Shown here piece by piece: positions 17,041-25,448 of a DNA stretch of 64,000 bases. Each line of letters begins with the position of its first letter. The first letter of the stretch is position 1. This stretch comes from an uncultured bacterium. GTDB taxonomy: Bacteria; Planctomycetota; UBA1135; GCA-002686595. The translations under genes and the position numbers were made by a program. The stretch spans positions 248,001-312,000 of the forward strand of contig CALJGV010000010.1 of the NCBI GenBank assembly GCA_938075305.1. Direction: 5' to 3'. The notes beneath the pieces are model-generated. The model worked only from the letters and a program-made list of their open reading frames with translations. It ran no database searches and had not been told where the DNA came from.

Positions 17041-18114
17041 TCAGTGCCGCAGGTCGGTCACGTTCTGCACCATGAAGCTCTCGTCCACGTCGAAGGCGAT
17101 GGGGGTCGTGATGCCGTAGCCGCGCTTGAGCGCCGGCAGCGTCACCTTCTGGGAGGGCTCGGGGAGCAGCTCGCAGAGGTTGTTCTCGGCCGTGTCCTTG
17201 TTCTCGATGATCCGCAGGAGCACGAGGCTCTGACCGCCCGCGGCGCCGCCGTCGCTGGCCCAGCGGTTCGGGTCGTTCTGGGCCTCCTCCCAGAGCTCCT
17301 CCAGGTGCGCCTTGCAGACCTCGCAGGTCTGGCGATAGACGACCACGTGGCTGTTGGGGAGCACCGCGCCCATGCTCTGGTCGGCGAAGGCGGCGATGTC
17401 GGTGGCGTAGAAGTCCTGGCCCGTCCACTCCGCCGAGCGGAGCTCGTAGAACTCGGGGAGCGTACCGCTCGGCTCCATGGCCTCCTCCTCATTCGGCGCG
17501 GGCCCGGGATCTTCGGTCCCGCCGGCGGACGAGTTCTGGTCGGGGCCTGTCGGTGCCGGATCGGTGCCCTGGCCGTGGCCGTCTCCCTGTGGGTCGACAG
17601 CGGTGATCCCGTCGGGGCGGATCAAAGTGGGGAGCGTCGGCGGGTCGAGCTTCATCAGTGGGGCGACGATCGCCACGATGAGGAAGGGGAGGAACGCGGG
17701 CGCGCCGAGCCCCGCCTCCTTCGGCAGCCGCCACGGGGCCGAGAAGAGCAGCAGCCCCAGGAGGCTGCCGTCGATGAGCATCATCTGCCACGGCGCGATG
17801 GTCACGTTGGAGCCGAAGCACCCGCAGGAGGACTCGCCCCAGAGGGCCAGGGGTACGAGCACGGCGAGGAACACCGAGAAGATCCCGCCCAGGGCAATCC
17901 AGCCGAGGCGAGGGACCGTGAGCACGAGGCCGACCACGGCAAACTCCGCCGCGATGGCGAGGCGGAAGGTGTCGAACTTGTCGAAGGGCGAGAGCTCGAC
18001 CACCGGCTGGGGGAGGTCGTTGGGCGACCCGTCGAAGAACTTGTAGAGCGCCCCGGCGAGGAGCCAGAGGAGGCCGCAGGCGAGGGCGAAGCCGGGGAGA
18101 CGGGGACGGTCCAT
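17041..18114 (-). CDS. MauE/DoxX-like membrane protein fused to a thioredoxin-like domain
   Basis: A 357-residue protein. The N-terminal 150 residues hold four membrane segments and the SCGCFG motif after the third, which is typical of MauE, a protein that supports disulfide formation during methylamine dehydrogenase assembly. A Gly/Pro/acidic linker (about 165-210) leads to an extracytoplasmic domain with VVVYRQTCEVCKAHLEEL, a CxxC motif resembling a thioredoxin active site. Such MauE-thioredoxin fusions resemble electron-carrying disulfide oxidoreductases such as VKOR fusions. It therefore probably transfers electrons or disulfides across the membrane. No mau genes are nearby. Confidence 0.65.
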   Translation of the reverse strand: MDRPRLPGFALACGLLWLLAGALYKFFDGSPNDLPQPVVELSPFDKFDTFRLAIAAEFAVVGLVLTVPRLGWIALGGIFSVFLAVLVPLALWGESSCGCFGSNVTIAPWQMMLIDGSLLGLLLFSAPWRLPKEAGLGAPAFLPFLIVAIVAPLMKLDPPTLPTLIRPDGITAVDPQGDGHGQGTDPAPTGPDQNSSAGGTEDPGPAPNEEEAMEPSGTLPEFYELRSAEWTGQDFYATDIAAFADQSMGAVLPNSHVVVYRQTCEVCKAHLEELWEEAQNDPNRWASDGGAAGGQSLVLLRIIENKDTAENNLCELLPEPSQKVTLPALKRGYGITTPIAFDVDESFMVQNVTDLRH

Positions 18115-18207
18115 GCTGAGTCTTGGGCGGGGTGAAGGGGACGTCGCGAGTACGGCGGGGCGGCGGGCCCGTTGGTAGCGCCAGGGAATCCTACCGGGGC
18201 GGGGGCC

Positions 18208-18792
18208 CTATTGTGGCAGGGACACAAGAGCCGCCGGGAGGGCCTCCCGGCGGCCCCAGACCGGGTCGAAGAGCCACACGAAGGCGCAGCGTGCGAGGGC
18301 GGCCTCGGCGCGGGGACCCGCGCCCTCGGCGAAGATCTCGAGCTCCTGCTCGCGGGCGTCGGGGCCGAGGACGAGGAACGGGAGCCCGTCCCGAAGGCCC
18401 ACGGGGACCGAGCGCGTGGAGGGAGGGTGTCCGGGGCCCTGAAGCAGGACCTCGAGGCCGAGGGGCGTCGCGGCCGCGGCGATGGCCGCCGCTCGCTCCT
18501 GCTCCACGAAGCCGCCCACGAAGGCGCGCCGGCCCCAGTCGAGGCCGTCGTGGCCCGGGGCGAAGGGCTCGCCGGGCTGGGAGGCCACCGGGAGCACCCC
18601 CGCGCCCACGGCGCGGAGCAGCCCCTCCCGCAGGTCGTCGGTCTCGTCGTCGAGGGCGCCGGCGCCCCAGCCGGGGAACCGATCGAGGGTTCCGGTCAGG
18701 AAGCGCTGTGTCAGGCCGAGGAGGTCCTCCAAGGTGCCCGCTGCCTTCCAGTCCGCGGGGGCGCCAGGGACGCCCTCCTCGGGGGTGCTCAA
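18208..18792 (-). CDS. Hypothetical protein, DUF6919-like
   Basis: A 194-residue soluble protein. WKAAGTLEDLLGLTQRFLTG, ETDDLREGLLRAVGAGVLPV, ASQPGEPF and RRAFVGGFVEQERAAAI follow the order seen in a little-studied family best known from actinobacteria (DUF6919), where no activity is established. The assignment is from memory of the pattern and is moderate. The start is a TTG at 18792 overlapping the M48 protease stop as TTGA. There is no alternative ATG nearby, so expression depends on translational coupling with the upstream gene. The C-terminus ends with WLFDPVWGRREALPAALVSL. Confidence 0.55.
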   Translation of the reverse strand: MSTPEEGVPGAPADWKAAGTLEDLLGLTQRFLTGTLDRFPGWGAGALDDETDDLREGLLRAVGAGVLPVASQPGEPFAPGHDGLDWGRRAFVGGFVEQERAAAIAAAATPLGLEVLLQGPGHPPSTRSVPVGLRDGLPFLVLGPDAREQELEIFAEGAGPRAEAALARCAFVWLFDPVWGRREALPAALVSLPQ

Positions 18793-19913
18793 TCGTCCTC
18801 CCCGCCGCCGACCCGCAGGAGGATGTCCTCCCAGTCCAGGTCGAGGGGGTCGGGCGTCACGCCCTCGGCCGCGTCGACCTGGGCCTCGATCTCTCGCACG
18901 CGGGCAGAGTGCATCGGGTGGGTGCTGAGCCAGCTCAGGGCGTCGGGCGTGTCGCCGTTCTTCTCCTTCAGGATCAGGAAGAACTCGCCGAGCTCACGGG
19001 CGTCGAGGCCGGCGCGGATCATGGCGGTGGTCCCGAGGACGTCCGCCTCGGTCTCCTGGGCGCGATCCCACTCGCGGCCCTTGGCGAGGGCGAGCACCTC
19101 CCCGGCCATCCCGACGAGCTCCCCCGTGCCTCCGAAGATGAGCTGGACCCCGGCGAAGAGCCCGAGCTGGTTCGCGACCCGGCGGACCCCGTGGCGCTGG
19201 AGCACGTGGGCCATCTCGTGACCGATCACCCCGGCGACCATGTCGGGGCTCGTTGCCTCCCGGATCAGGCCGGTGTACACGGTGATGAAGCCGCCGGGCA
19301 GGGCGAAGGCGTTGACCTCGTCGCTCTCCACGATCCGCACGTCCCAGGTGACGTCAGCGGGGTCCACGTCGGTGCCCTCGAACCGGTCGCTGAGGCGGTC
19401 CACCATCTGCTCGATGGCAGCCTGAACCTCCGGGTCGTCCAGAACGTCGCCCGCCTCCATGGACTCCACCGTGACCTCGCCGAGCTCCTCGTCCACCGAG
19501 TAGGGGAGATGGTCCACGGCGGCGTCCATGGTGGAGCGGAAGCACCCCGGGACCGCGGTCACCATCACCCACAGGAGGACGACGAAGCCGACGCAGCCGA
19601 GGACGTTCGATCCCCTGAGCCCCACGGTGCCGCCGACGAGCTTGGCCAGCTCGCGGTCGAGGGTGTTGCCCGCGGCGCCCTCCACGGAGCGCAGGAACGC
19701 GGGGTCGTCCGATCCCAGGACGCGGCTGCGGGTCACCACCAGCACGGCCCCGTCCGCCTCGTCCCGCCGGAGCTTCACGTGGCGCCAGGCCTCGCGCTCG
19801 CCTCCATCAGCCGAGATCCCCTCCTGGTCCAGCGTGAGCTTGGTGGGGCGTCGTTGACCCCCGGCGACGTGGAAGCCGTCGAGGACCATGTGGGTCTTGA
19901 ACTCGTCCTGCAT
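18789..19913 (-). CDS. M48 family zinc metalloprotease
   Basis: A 374-residue peptidase related to HtpX/BepA-type M48 enzymes. It has an N-terminal cytoplasmic domain of about 95 residues, one membrane segment (VLGCVGFVVLLWVMVTAV), then the M48 catalytic domain. The zinc motif is HEMAH in GVIGHEMAHVLQRHGV, and the third ligand Glu lies in ETEADVLGTTAMIRAG. NAFALPGGFITVYTGLI upstream is the usual M48 signature. It probably degrades misfolded envelope proteins. The ATG at 19913 is chosen over an ATG at 19952 because of the -10-like box between them. It overlaps the downstream DUF6919-like gene by four bases. Confidence 0.88.
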   Translation of the reverse strand: MQDEFKTHMVLDGFHVAGGQRRPTKLTLDQEGISADGGEREAWRHVKLRRDEADGAVLVVTRSRVLGSDDPAFLRSVEGAAGNTLDRELAKLVGGTVGLRGSNVLGCVGFVVLLWVMVTAVPGCFRSTMDAAVDHLPYSVDEELGEVTVESMEAGDVLDDPEVQAAIEQMVDRLSDRFEGTDVDPADVTWDVRIVESDEVNAFALPGGFITVYTGLIREATSPDMVAGVIGHEMAHVLQRHGVRRVANQLGLFAGVQLIFGGTGELVGMAGEVLALAKGREWDRAQETEADVLGTTAMIRAGLDARELGEFFLILKEKNGDTPDALSWLSTHPMHSARVREIEAQVDAAEGVTPDPLDLDWEDILLRVGGGEDD

Positions 19914-19919
19914 GGGGGA

Positions 19920-19925
19920 ATCGTG
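19920..19925 (-). promoter_or_regulatory. -10-like box CACGAT for the M48 protease
   Basis: On the minus strand CACGAT lies 6 nt before the ATG at 19913. It is divergent from the sulfatase box about 20 bp away. Confidence 0.35.
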
Positions 19926-19938
19926 GTCTCGCTGGAGG

Positions 19939-19944
19939 CACAAT
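19939..19944 (+). promoter_or_regulatory. -10-like box CACAAT for the sulfatase
   Basis: CACAAT lies 6 nt before the ATG at 19951, the same hexamer and spacing as at the NtrC-type gene. Confidence 0.4.
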
Positions 19945-19950
19945 ACCGCC

Positions 19951-21300
19951 ATGCGCCTCGGATTCGTCCTGCTTGCCGTGCTGAGTGTCAGCTGCGGTCC
20001 CCCGCCGCAGGATTCGGCGGCGGACCCGCGCCCCGATCTGCTCCTCCTGGTCTCGGACGACCAGGGGGTGGTGCTCGGGTGCTATGGCGCAGAGGGGGTC
20101 CAGACCCCCCGGCTCGACGCCGTCGCGGGGGGGGGCCGCCGCTTCACTCGCGCGTACGCGCCGAGCGCCGTCTGCACCCCCTCGCGCTCCTCCATCTATA
20201 CGGGGCTCATGCCCGCCCGGCACGGTGCCAACGGCTTCGGGCCCATCGCCGAGGGCATCCCGGTCTGGGGCGAGCTCCTGGGGGAGCTTGGCTACCGGAC
20301 GGGGCTCATCGGCAAGGTGGGCGCGAAGCCCCTGCGCCGCTTCCCCTTCGACTTCCTCTCGCGCTCCGGCCGCGAGGACGAGGGCGCGCGCAGCCTGCAG
20401 TGGCACGTGGATCAGCTCGACGCCTTCCTCGCCGAGGACGACGGCCGGCCGTGGGCCCTCGTGGTGAACTTCCGGGATAGCCACTGGCCCTTCCCCACGG
20501 ACGGAGCCCCCTTCGGCGAGGGCTCCCCGCCGCCCCATGACCCTGCCGCCGTGGCTGTCCCCGGCGCGCTCTTGGACACCCCGGCGGTCCGCGCCGAGCT
20601 GGCCCGCTTCCATGACGGCCTCCGGCGTATGGACGCCACGGTGGGGGCCATGCTCGACCGCCTCTCCGGCGAGGGGCGGAGCGACGGGATGGTGGGGTTC
20701 TTCACCAGCGACAACGGCCCGCCCTTCCCCTTCGCCAAGACGACGCTCTACGAGGCGGGGATCCGCATGCCGCTGCTGGCCTTCGGGGCCGGCGTGGAGC
20801 CCGGCGAGGACGACCACCTCGTGTCCCTGACCGACCTGCTCCCCACCTTCCTGGACCTCGCGGGGGCGGGGATCGTGCCCGGTGCGTTCGACGGTCGGTC
20901 CCTGGTTCCACTGCTGGAGGGCGGGGACCCCGAGGGCTGGCGCACGTGCATCTTCGGCACCCACGACGCCCACCGGGTCGAGCCCGCGGTCCCATCCCGC
21001 TCGGTCCGCTTCGGCGACTGGAAGTACATCCGCACCTGGGGCGAGGAGCTTCGCTTCGAGAACGCGGTGATGCTCACGTCCGACACCTGGCCCGAGATGG
21101 TGCGCGGGGCGGCGGACGACGCGGCCCTCGCCGGGCGAGTTCAGCGCCTGCAGTTCCGTCCGGCCGAGGAACTCTACGACCTGGGCCAGGACCCTGAGGA
21201 GCTGGTCAATCTCGCTGCGGCCCCGGCCGCCGCGGAGGCGCTCGCCGAGGGACGGCGTCTGGTGGCCGAGAGCGACCTGATCAGCGACCCGGGCCGCTGA
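19951..21300 (+). CDS. Lipoprotein sulfatase (type I, CxPxR)
   Basis: A 449-residue member of the alkaline-phosphatase superfamily that hydrolyses sulfate esters. Calcium-binding Asp residues are in LLLLVSDDQG. The active-site signature CTPSRSSIYTG has the Cys that is converted to formylglycine, so a formylglycine-generating enzyme must act on it. A second metal motif is FFTSDNGPPFPFAKTTLYEAG. The N-terminus is a signal peptide ending in a lipobox-like VSC, so the enzyme is probably membrane anchored. Such sulfatases are abundant in planctomycetes that degrade sulfated polysaccharides. The substrate cannot be read from sequence. The stop abuts the stop of the next gene on the other strand. 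Confidence 0.9.
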   Translation: MRLGFVLLAVLSVSCGPPPQDSAADPRPDLLLLVSDDQGVVLGCYGAEGVQTPRLDAVAGGGRRFTRAYAPSAVCTPSRSSIYTGLMPARHGANGFGPIAEGIPVWGELLGELGYRTGLIGKVGAKPLRRFPFDFLSRSGREDEGARSLQWHVDQLDAFLAEDDGRPWALVVNFRDSHWPFPTDGAPFGEGSPPPHDPAAVAVPGALLDTPAVRAELARFHDGLRRMDATVGAMLDRLSGEGRSDGMVGFFTSDNGPPFPFAKTTLYEAGIRMPLLAFGAGVEPGEDDHLVSLTDLLPTFLDLAGAGIVPGAFDGRSLVPLLEGGDPEGWRTCIFGTHDAHRVEPAVPSRSVRFGDWKYIRTWGEELRFENAVMLTSDTWPEMVRGAADDAALAGRVQRLQFRPAEELYDLGQDPEELVNLAAAPAAAEALAEGRRLVAESDLISDPGR

Positions 21301-23040
21301 TCACTTCCGGGCGGCGCCGAGGCTGAGCAGGGCGTAGCTGGTGGCGAGGACCGGGTTGCCCTCCCACCAGCGGGGCGCGTTCCGGTTGGCCCAGCTGCCG
21401 TTGCCGCGGTCCTGCAGGGAGAGGAGCCGGCCCGCGAGCTCGGCCCGCCAGTCGTGCTCCACACCCTTGGCATCGGTCACCGCGTCGACGCCGTAGACGT
21501 CAAGGGCCTTCGCCATGGTGTGGAAGTAGTAGTAGAGGCCCTGGTAGGGGGCGACCGGGTCTCCCCCGGGATCGAACCCCGGGTTGACGTCGAGGGTGTA
21601 GTTCTCGCAGAGCCACTTCCAGCAGGCCTCCACCCGGGGGTCGTCCTTGCTCAGGCCCGCAAAGACGAAGCTCTTGAGCAGAGCGTAGGTCATGGAGCCG
21701 TAGGAGCGGGGGACCTCGGTGCCGTCGGCCAGCTGGACGAAGCCGGCCTTGGAGTCGCCGGGGGCATAGCCCGCGCCGCCGTCGTTGCCGGACTTGATGA
21801 CGATGCCCTTGCGGGTCAGCTCCACGTCGTTCGACTCCGAGCGGTTCTGGCAGCGCTCGAGGAACTTGAGGGCGCGCTGGAACGCGGCGTCGTCCCGGGA
21901 GAGGCCGGAGGCCGCCAGGGCTTCCAGGGACATCTGGAGGTTCGAGAGGTCGGGGCGCTCGTCGCCCCCGTAGCCGATGCCGCCGTAGTACAGGTCTCCC
22001 TCCGAGTACCCCTCGCCCTCGTCGGCCTGCAGCCCGATGAGCCAGTTCCGCGCGCGCAGCACCTGGTCGGCGTACTTGGGCTCCGAGGCGAGGGCCATGA
22101 TCGCGGCCGAGGTGACGTAGTTCGCGAGGCGCCCCTGGTGGATGGAACCGTTGGGCTTCTGATGGGTCACCAGCCAGCCCAGGGCGTCGTCGATCACGGC
22201 CTGGATGTCTGCGGGACGCGGCTGGGGGACCTCGAGCAGCGCGCTGGTGACCATGGCGGTCAGGCCGGCGTCGGGTGCGCCAGGCGCACCCCAGCGGGCG
22301 CCCTCGCCGGCGGCGATGAGGAAGCGTGCGCCGCGCAGGACCGCCTCGTCGATGTCGACCCGGGTGGCGGGGGAGTAGCGCGGGAGCGGTGAGGGCTTGC
22401 CCGCAGGCTGGGCCGGCGGCGCGAGTTGGCTGCGGATCCGTGTCAGCGCCTCGATGGCGCGCGCGGTCTCGGTGACCTTGCCCCTCGCGCCGTCCCACGA
22501 TCCCTCGGGGGCGCGGTCATAGAGGAGCTGAATGGCGAGCCGGGTGGCCCCGGGGGCGTCACCGGGAACCTCGATCTGTTCGAGGGAGGGCGCGTCGATG
22601 CCCTTGCTTGCCAGCACCTTGAGGGCCTTGCCGAGGGGCGCCACGGTGCTGTCGCCGATGTGCACCGACAGCGCGGCGGCCGCAGCGCGGGTCGTGCCCA
22701 GGGAGGACCCCTCGGGCCGGTCCGCCTCCACGAAGGTCCCGTCCGATCGCTGGAGGGAGAGGAGATAGTCCAGGGCCTTCGACACGAAGGGGCCGTCCGG
22801 GCGCTCGTACTTCCTGGGGCTCCTGGCCAGGGCGAAGAGGACCCACGCGGTGCCCTCGATGTCGCCGCCGTAGGCGCCGGTCTCCGGGTTCTGGGTGCTC
22901 CTCAGCCACCGGATCGAGAGGTCGATCTCGCCCTTCAGATCGGGGAGGTCGTCGGCCTTGGGGGCCTGGGCGAACGAGAGTCCGGCGAGGGCCAATCCGG
23001 AGAGGGCGATAGCGAGGGGGAGGGTGAGCAGTCTCAGCAT
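21301..23040 (-). CDS. Exported prenyltransferase/squalene-cyclase-like toroid protein
   Basis: A 579-residue protein with a signal peptide (LALAGLSFAQA). It is built of repeated alpha-helical hairpins of the terpenoid cyclase/prenyltransferase type. QW-like repeats are visible: RWLRSTQNPETGAYGG, DYLLSLQRSDGTFVE, GWLVTHQKPNGSIHQG, NWLIGLQADEGEGY and LLSLQDRGNGSWANR. There is no DxDD catalytic motif of squalene-hopene cyclase, so it is more likely a binding or structural alpha/alpha toroid in the periplasm. Such proteins are frequent in planctomycetes with no assigned role. It is convergent with the sulfatase at zero distance, and a TACGTT box lies 9 nt before its ATG. Confidence 0.8.
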   Translation of the reverse strand: MLRLLTLPLAIALSGLALAGLSFAQAPKADDLPDLKGEIDLSIRWLRSTQNPETGAYGGDIEGTAWVLFALARSPRKYERPDGPFVSKALDYLLSLQRSDGTFVEADRPEGSSLGTTRAAAAALSVHIGDSTVAPLGKALKVLASKGIDAPSLEQIEVPGDAPGATRLAIQLLYDRAPEGSWDGARGKVTETARAIEALTRIRSQLAPPAQPAGKPSPLPRYSPATRVDIDEAVLRGARFLIAAGEGARWGAPGAPDAGLTAMVTSALLEVPQPRPADIQAVIDDALGWLVTHQKPNGSIHQGRLANYVTSAAIMALASEPKYADQVLRARNWLIGLQADEGEGYSEGDLYYGGIGYGGDERPDLSNLQMSLEALAASGLSRDDAAFQRALKFLERCQNRSESNDVELTRKGIVIKSGNDGGAGYAPGDSKAGFVQLADGTEVPRSYGSMTYALLKSFVFAGLSKDDPRVEACWKWLCENYTLDVNPGFDPGGDPVAPYQGLYYYFHTMAKALDVYGVDAVTDAKGVEHDWRAELAGRLLSLQDRGNGSWANRNAPRWWEGNPVLATSYALLSLGAARK

Positions 23041-23049
23041 GACGTCGGT

Positions 23050-23055
23050 AACGTA
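23050..23055 (-). promoter_or_regulatory. -10-like box TACGTT for the toroid protein
   Basis: On the minus strand TACGTT lies 9 nt before the ATG at 23040. Confidence 0.4.
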
Positions 23056-23174
23056 GTCGAGCCTCGCGCGCAGGTCACCCCTTCGGGGCGGGGCGGGCGC
23101 GCAGCCCTGGGCGCCCCCCGCAACGGCGCGCCGCCAGGGAGGTTCACCCCATTGTCCACATCCCTGGTGTCCCC

Positions 23175-23840
23175 ATGGCCGATGCCCCCTTCATTCCGCT
23201 CGAGTTCCGCCGCCTGGGCGAGGACGAGATGCGCGCGCGGGCTGCGGCCTTCGCGGCCGAGGCCGATCGGCGGCGCTCGGTGCGGTCCTTCTCACCGGAG
23301 CCGGTGCCAGTGGAGGTGCTCGAGGACTGCATCCGGGCGGCGGGGACCGCGCCGTCGGGCGCCCACAAGCAGCCGTGGACCTTCGCCCTCGTCACGGACC
23401 CCGAGCTCAAGTCGAGGATCCGAGCGGCGGCCGAGGAGGAGGAGCAGGCGAACTACAGCGGCCGCATGAACGACGAGTGGCTCGCGGACCTCCAGCCCTT
23501 CGGGACGGACGCGAGCAAGCCGTTCCTCGAGATCGCTCCGGCGCTGATCATCGTCTTTCGCCACGCCTGGGAGCTCCAGGAGGACGGGGAGCAGGGGCAG
23601 AATTACTACACCCAGGAGTCCGTGGGGATCGCGAGCGGGATGCTGCTCGCCGCGCTGAACGCCGCGGGCCTCGTGACGCTGACGCACACGCCTAGCCCCA
23701 TGGGTTTCCTCGCGAAGGTGCTCGACCGGCCCGCGAACGAGCGGGCGTTCCTGCTGATCCCGGTGGGCTATCCCGCGGACGGTTGCCAGGTCCCCGCGCT
23801 CGCCCGTAAGGGCCTCGACGAGATCCTCGCTCGATACTGA
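23175..23840 (+). CDS. Nitroreductase-fold flavoprotein, iodotyrosine deiodinase-like
   Basis: A 221-residue FMN protein of the nitroreductase superfamily. RRSVRSFSPEPV and TAPSGAHKQPWTFALV are the FMN-binding blocks. The active-site lid segment AEEEEQANYSGRMNDEWL followed by GTDASKPFLEIAP matches the iodotyrosine deiodinase (IYD) subgroup. In animals its Glu, Tyr and Lys grip the zwitterion of halotyrosine, and all three residues appear conserved here. Bacterial IYD homologs reductively dehalogenate iodo- and bromotyrosine. There is no membrane anchor, as expected for bacterial forms. It is divergent from the toroid protein. The family call is firm; the substrate is inferred from the lid residues. 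Confidence 0.82.
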   Translation: MADAPFIPLEFRRLGEDEMRARAAAFAAEADRRRSVRSFSPEPVPVEVLEDCIRAAGTAPSGAHKQPWTFALVTDPELKSRIRAAAEEEEQANYSGRMNDEWLADLQPFGTDASKPFLEIAPALIIVFRHAWELQEDGEQGQNYYTQESVGIASGMLLAALNAAGLVTLTHTPSPMGFLAKVLDRPANERAFLLIPVGYPADGCQVPALARKGLDEILARY

Positions 23841-23870
23841 GTGAAGGTCAGGGGCGAGCGGGGCCGGCGC

Positions 23871-24200
23871 TCAGCCCTGATCCGCGCGGACCAGCTTCAC
23901 CGCCGTGCCGTAGGCCACGACCTCGGCGCAGTTCTTCGCCACCTCGCTCGTCGCGAAGCGGAAGCCGACCACCGCGTCCGCGCCGAGCGCGAAGGCCTCG
24001 GCCTTCATGCGATCCAGCGCCTCCTCGCGCGCCTCCGCGATGACCTTGGTGTACTCGTGCACCTCGCCGCCCACGAGCCCCTTGAAGGAGGCGATCAGGT
24101 GGTGGCCCCAGTGGCGGGTTCGGACGGTCGTCCCGCGCACGAGCCCGAGGCTCTCGGTGATCTGCGCGGCGGCGACCTCGTCGGTGGTCAGGATCAACAT
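23871..24200 (-). CDS. YbjQ/UPF0145 family protein
   Basis: A 109-residue protein of the YbjQ (UPF0145) family, a beta-rich oligomer-forming fold of unknown function. Family blocks are TTDEVAAAQITESLGLVRGTTVR, GLVGGEVHEYTKVIAEAREEALDRM and ALGADAVVGFRFATSEV, with YGTAVKL at the end. It lies one base behind the anti-sigma-like gene and two genes behind the ECF sigma factor, so it is probably the third cistron of a sigma-controlled operon. No signal peptide or membrane segment is present. Confidence 0.85.
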   Translation of the reverse strand: MLILTTDEVAAAQITESLGLVRGTTVRTRHWGHHLIASFKGLVGGEVHEYTKVIAEAREEALDRMKAEAFALGADAVVGFRFATSEVAKNCAEVVAYGTAVKLVRADQG

Positions 24201-24201
24201 C

Positions 24202-24669
24202 TCAGCGCTGGAGGTGACGGTAGGGGTCGAGGGGAATGGCCCGCATGCGACGGCGCAAGACCGAGCTGAACAGCAGCGCGAGGCCGAGGACGACAGCCCC
24301 TGCGAGGATGCGAGCGGGGGCAGGGACGGTGGTGTCGAGCAGGAAGGTCCCGCTGGCCACCGCGGCGCCGATGGCCACGGAGGCGACGAGCAGGATCCAG
24401 CCGGCCAGGGTGGTCCCGCGGTAGGTGCGGTCCTCCCTCAGGTTGGACCAGTCGATCTCGGCGGGCTCGGGGAGGCCCACCTGGCGGGCGAGGACGTCCA
24501 GGGCCCTGTGCTCCGCCACGAGGCGCAGGAGCTCGGGCTCCGCCCGCAGGCGAGTCACGAAGGCGGAGGCCTCGTCGGGACTCAGCTCCCCGTCGGCGTA
24601 TGCCATGGCCAGGAGCTCGTCCTCGTCGGGCGGCGGCTCCTCCGGTTGGCGTTGGCTCTGGTCCAGCAT
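24202..24669 (-). CDS. Putative anti-sigma factor (membrane)
   Basis: A 155-residue protein downstream of an ECF sigma factor gene. Residues 15-60 form a short helical domain with LLAMAYADGELSPDEASAFV, typical of the N-terminal domain of anti-sigma factors, but it lacks the His-x3-Cys-x2-Cys zinc motif. Two membrane segments follow (about 88-110 and 117-137), with a short basic tail. It probably holds the sigma factor at the inner membrane until a signal arrives. The position, size and topology support the call. The sequence itself is not diagnostic. It starts 28 bp after the sigma stop. Confidence 0.65.
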   Translation of the reverse strand: MLDQSQRQPEEPPPDEDELLAMAYADGELSPDEASAFVTRLRAEPELLRLVAEHRALDVLARQVGLPEPAEIDWSNLREDRTYRGTTLAGWILLVASVAIGAAVASGTFLLDTTVPAPARILAGAVVLGLALLFSSVLRRRMRAIPLDPYRHLQR

Positions 24670-24697
24670 GATGGTCTGACTCCGCGCCGAGCTCGGC

Positions 24698-25312
24698 TCA
24701 GCGGGGCGAGCGCCCTCCGCCGCTCGGCTGACTGAGGAGATCTTCGATGCGGGGCGCGAGGTGCACGCGCAGTCGCTTTCGAGCGTGGAAGAGCCGGGAC
24801 ATCACCGTGCCCTCGGGGATCTCCAAGGCCTCGGAGATCTCCCGGTAGGAGAGCTCCTGGTAGTGCCGTAGTACGAGGATCTCCCGGTCCCTGGCCGAGA
24901 GCCGCTCGAGGGCGACCTCGAACTGCTCGCGGCGTTCCTCGGCGAGGACCCGGTCCGAGGGGCGAGGGGCGGAGGCGTCCTCGAGCTGCAGGGCGTGGCT
25001 CTCACCGTCGGAGTCGACGGCGTGCAGCGACGTGCTATGGCTGCGCCCCCGCTTGCGCAGGAAGCTGAAGCAGGTGTTCCTGAGGATGCGGTGGAACCAG
25101 GGCAGGAACGGCTGCTCCGGGTCGTACTTGTCCCGCGCCTTGTAGGCCTTGATGAAGGCCTCCTGGGTCATGTCGAGGGCGTCCGCGTGGGAGCCGACCA
25201 GGGAGCGGGCCGATTGAACGGCGACCCCTCGGACCTTCAGGAACAGGGCCTCGAACGCGTCCTCGTCGCCCGAGCGGGCGGCGGTCATGAGTTGTGTGGC
25301 CTCGCAGTGCAT
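24698..25312 (-). CDS. ECF-type RNA polymerase sigma factor
   Basis: A 204-residue sigma-70 family factor. Region 2 includes AFEALFLKVRGVAVQSARSL, ADALDMTQEAFIKAYK and FLPWFHRILRNTCFSFLR. Region 4 includes LSARDREILVLRHYQELSYREI and EIPEGTVMSRLFHARKRLRV, the DNA-binding helix-turn-helix. There is no sigma region 3, as expected for extracytoplasmic-function factors. The ATG at 25312 begins the conserved part; the longer frame reading back into lpxB is a shadow. Downstream lie a membrane anti-sigma-like gene and ybjQ. The stimulus is unknown. Confidence 0.9.
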   Translation of the reverse strand: MHCEATQLMTAARSGDEDAFEALFLKVRGVAVQSARSLVGSHADALDMTQEAFIKAYKARDKYDPEQPFLPWFHRILRNTCFSFLRKRGRSHSTSLHAVDSDGESHALQLEDASAPRPSDRVLAEERREQFEVALERLSARDREILVLRHYQELSYREISEALEIPEGTVMSRLFHARKRLRVHLAPRIEDLLSQPSGGGRSPR

Positions 25313-25448
25313 CGTCGAACGGCTGTACCCCGGGCCTTCGGGGTCATTCAACGGATTCGAAGAATCCGTACGGCCCTCCCCTGGGGCCCCCTCGGGGAGC
25401 GAGGAGGCGGGGCCCGGGGGAGGCTCAGCGCTCGAGGGGGGCTCGGAA

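Noticed and set aside
18123-20480. 785-codon plus-strand frame across the M48/DUF6919-like region
   Set aside because: It is antisense to two genes with clear motifs and overlaps the sulfatase in another frame.
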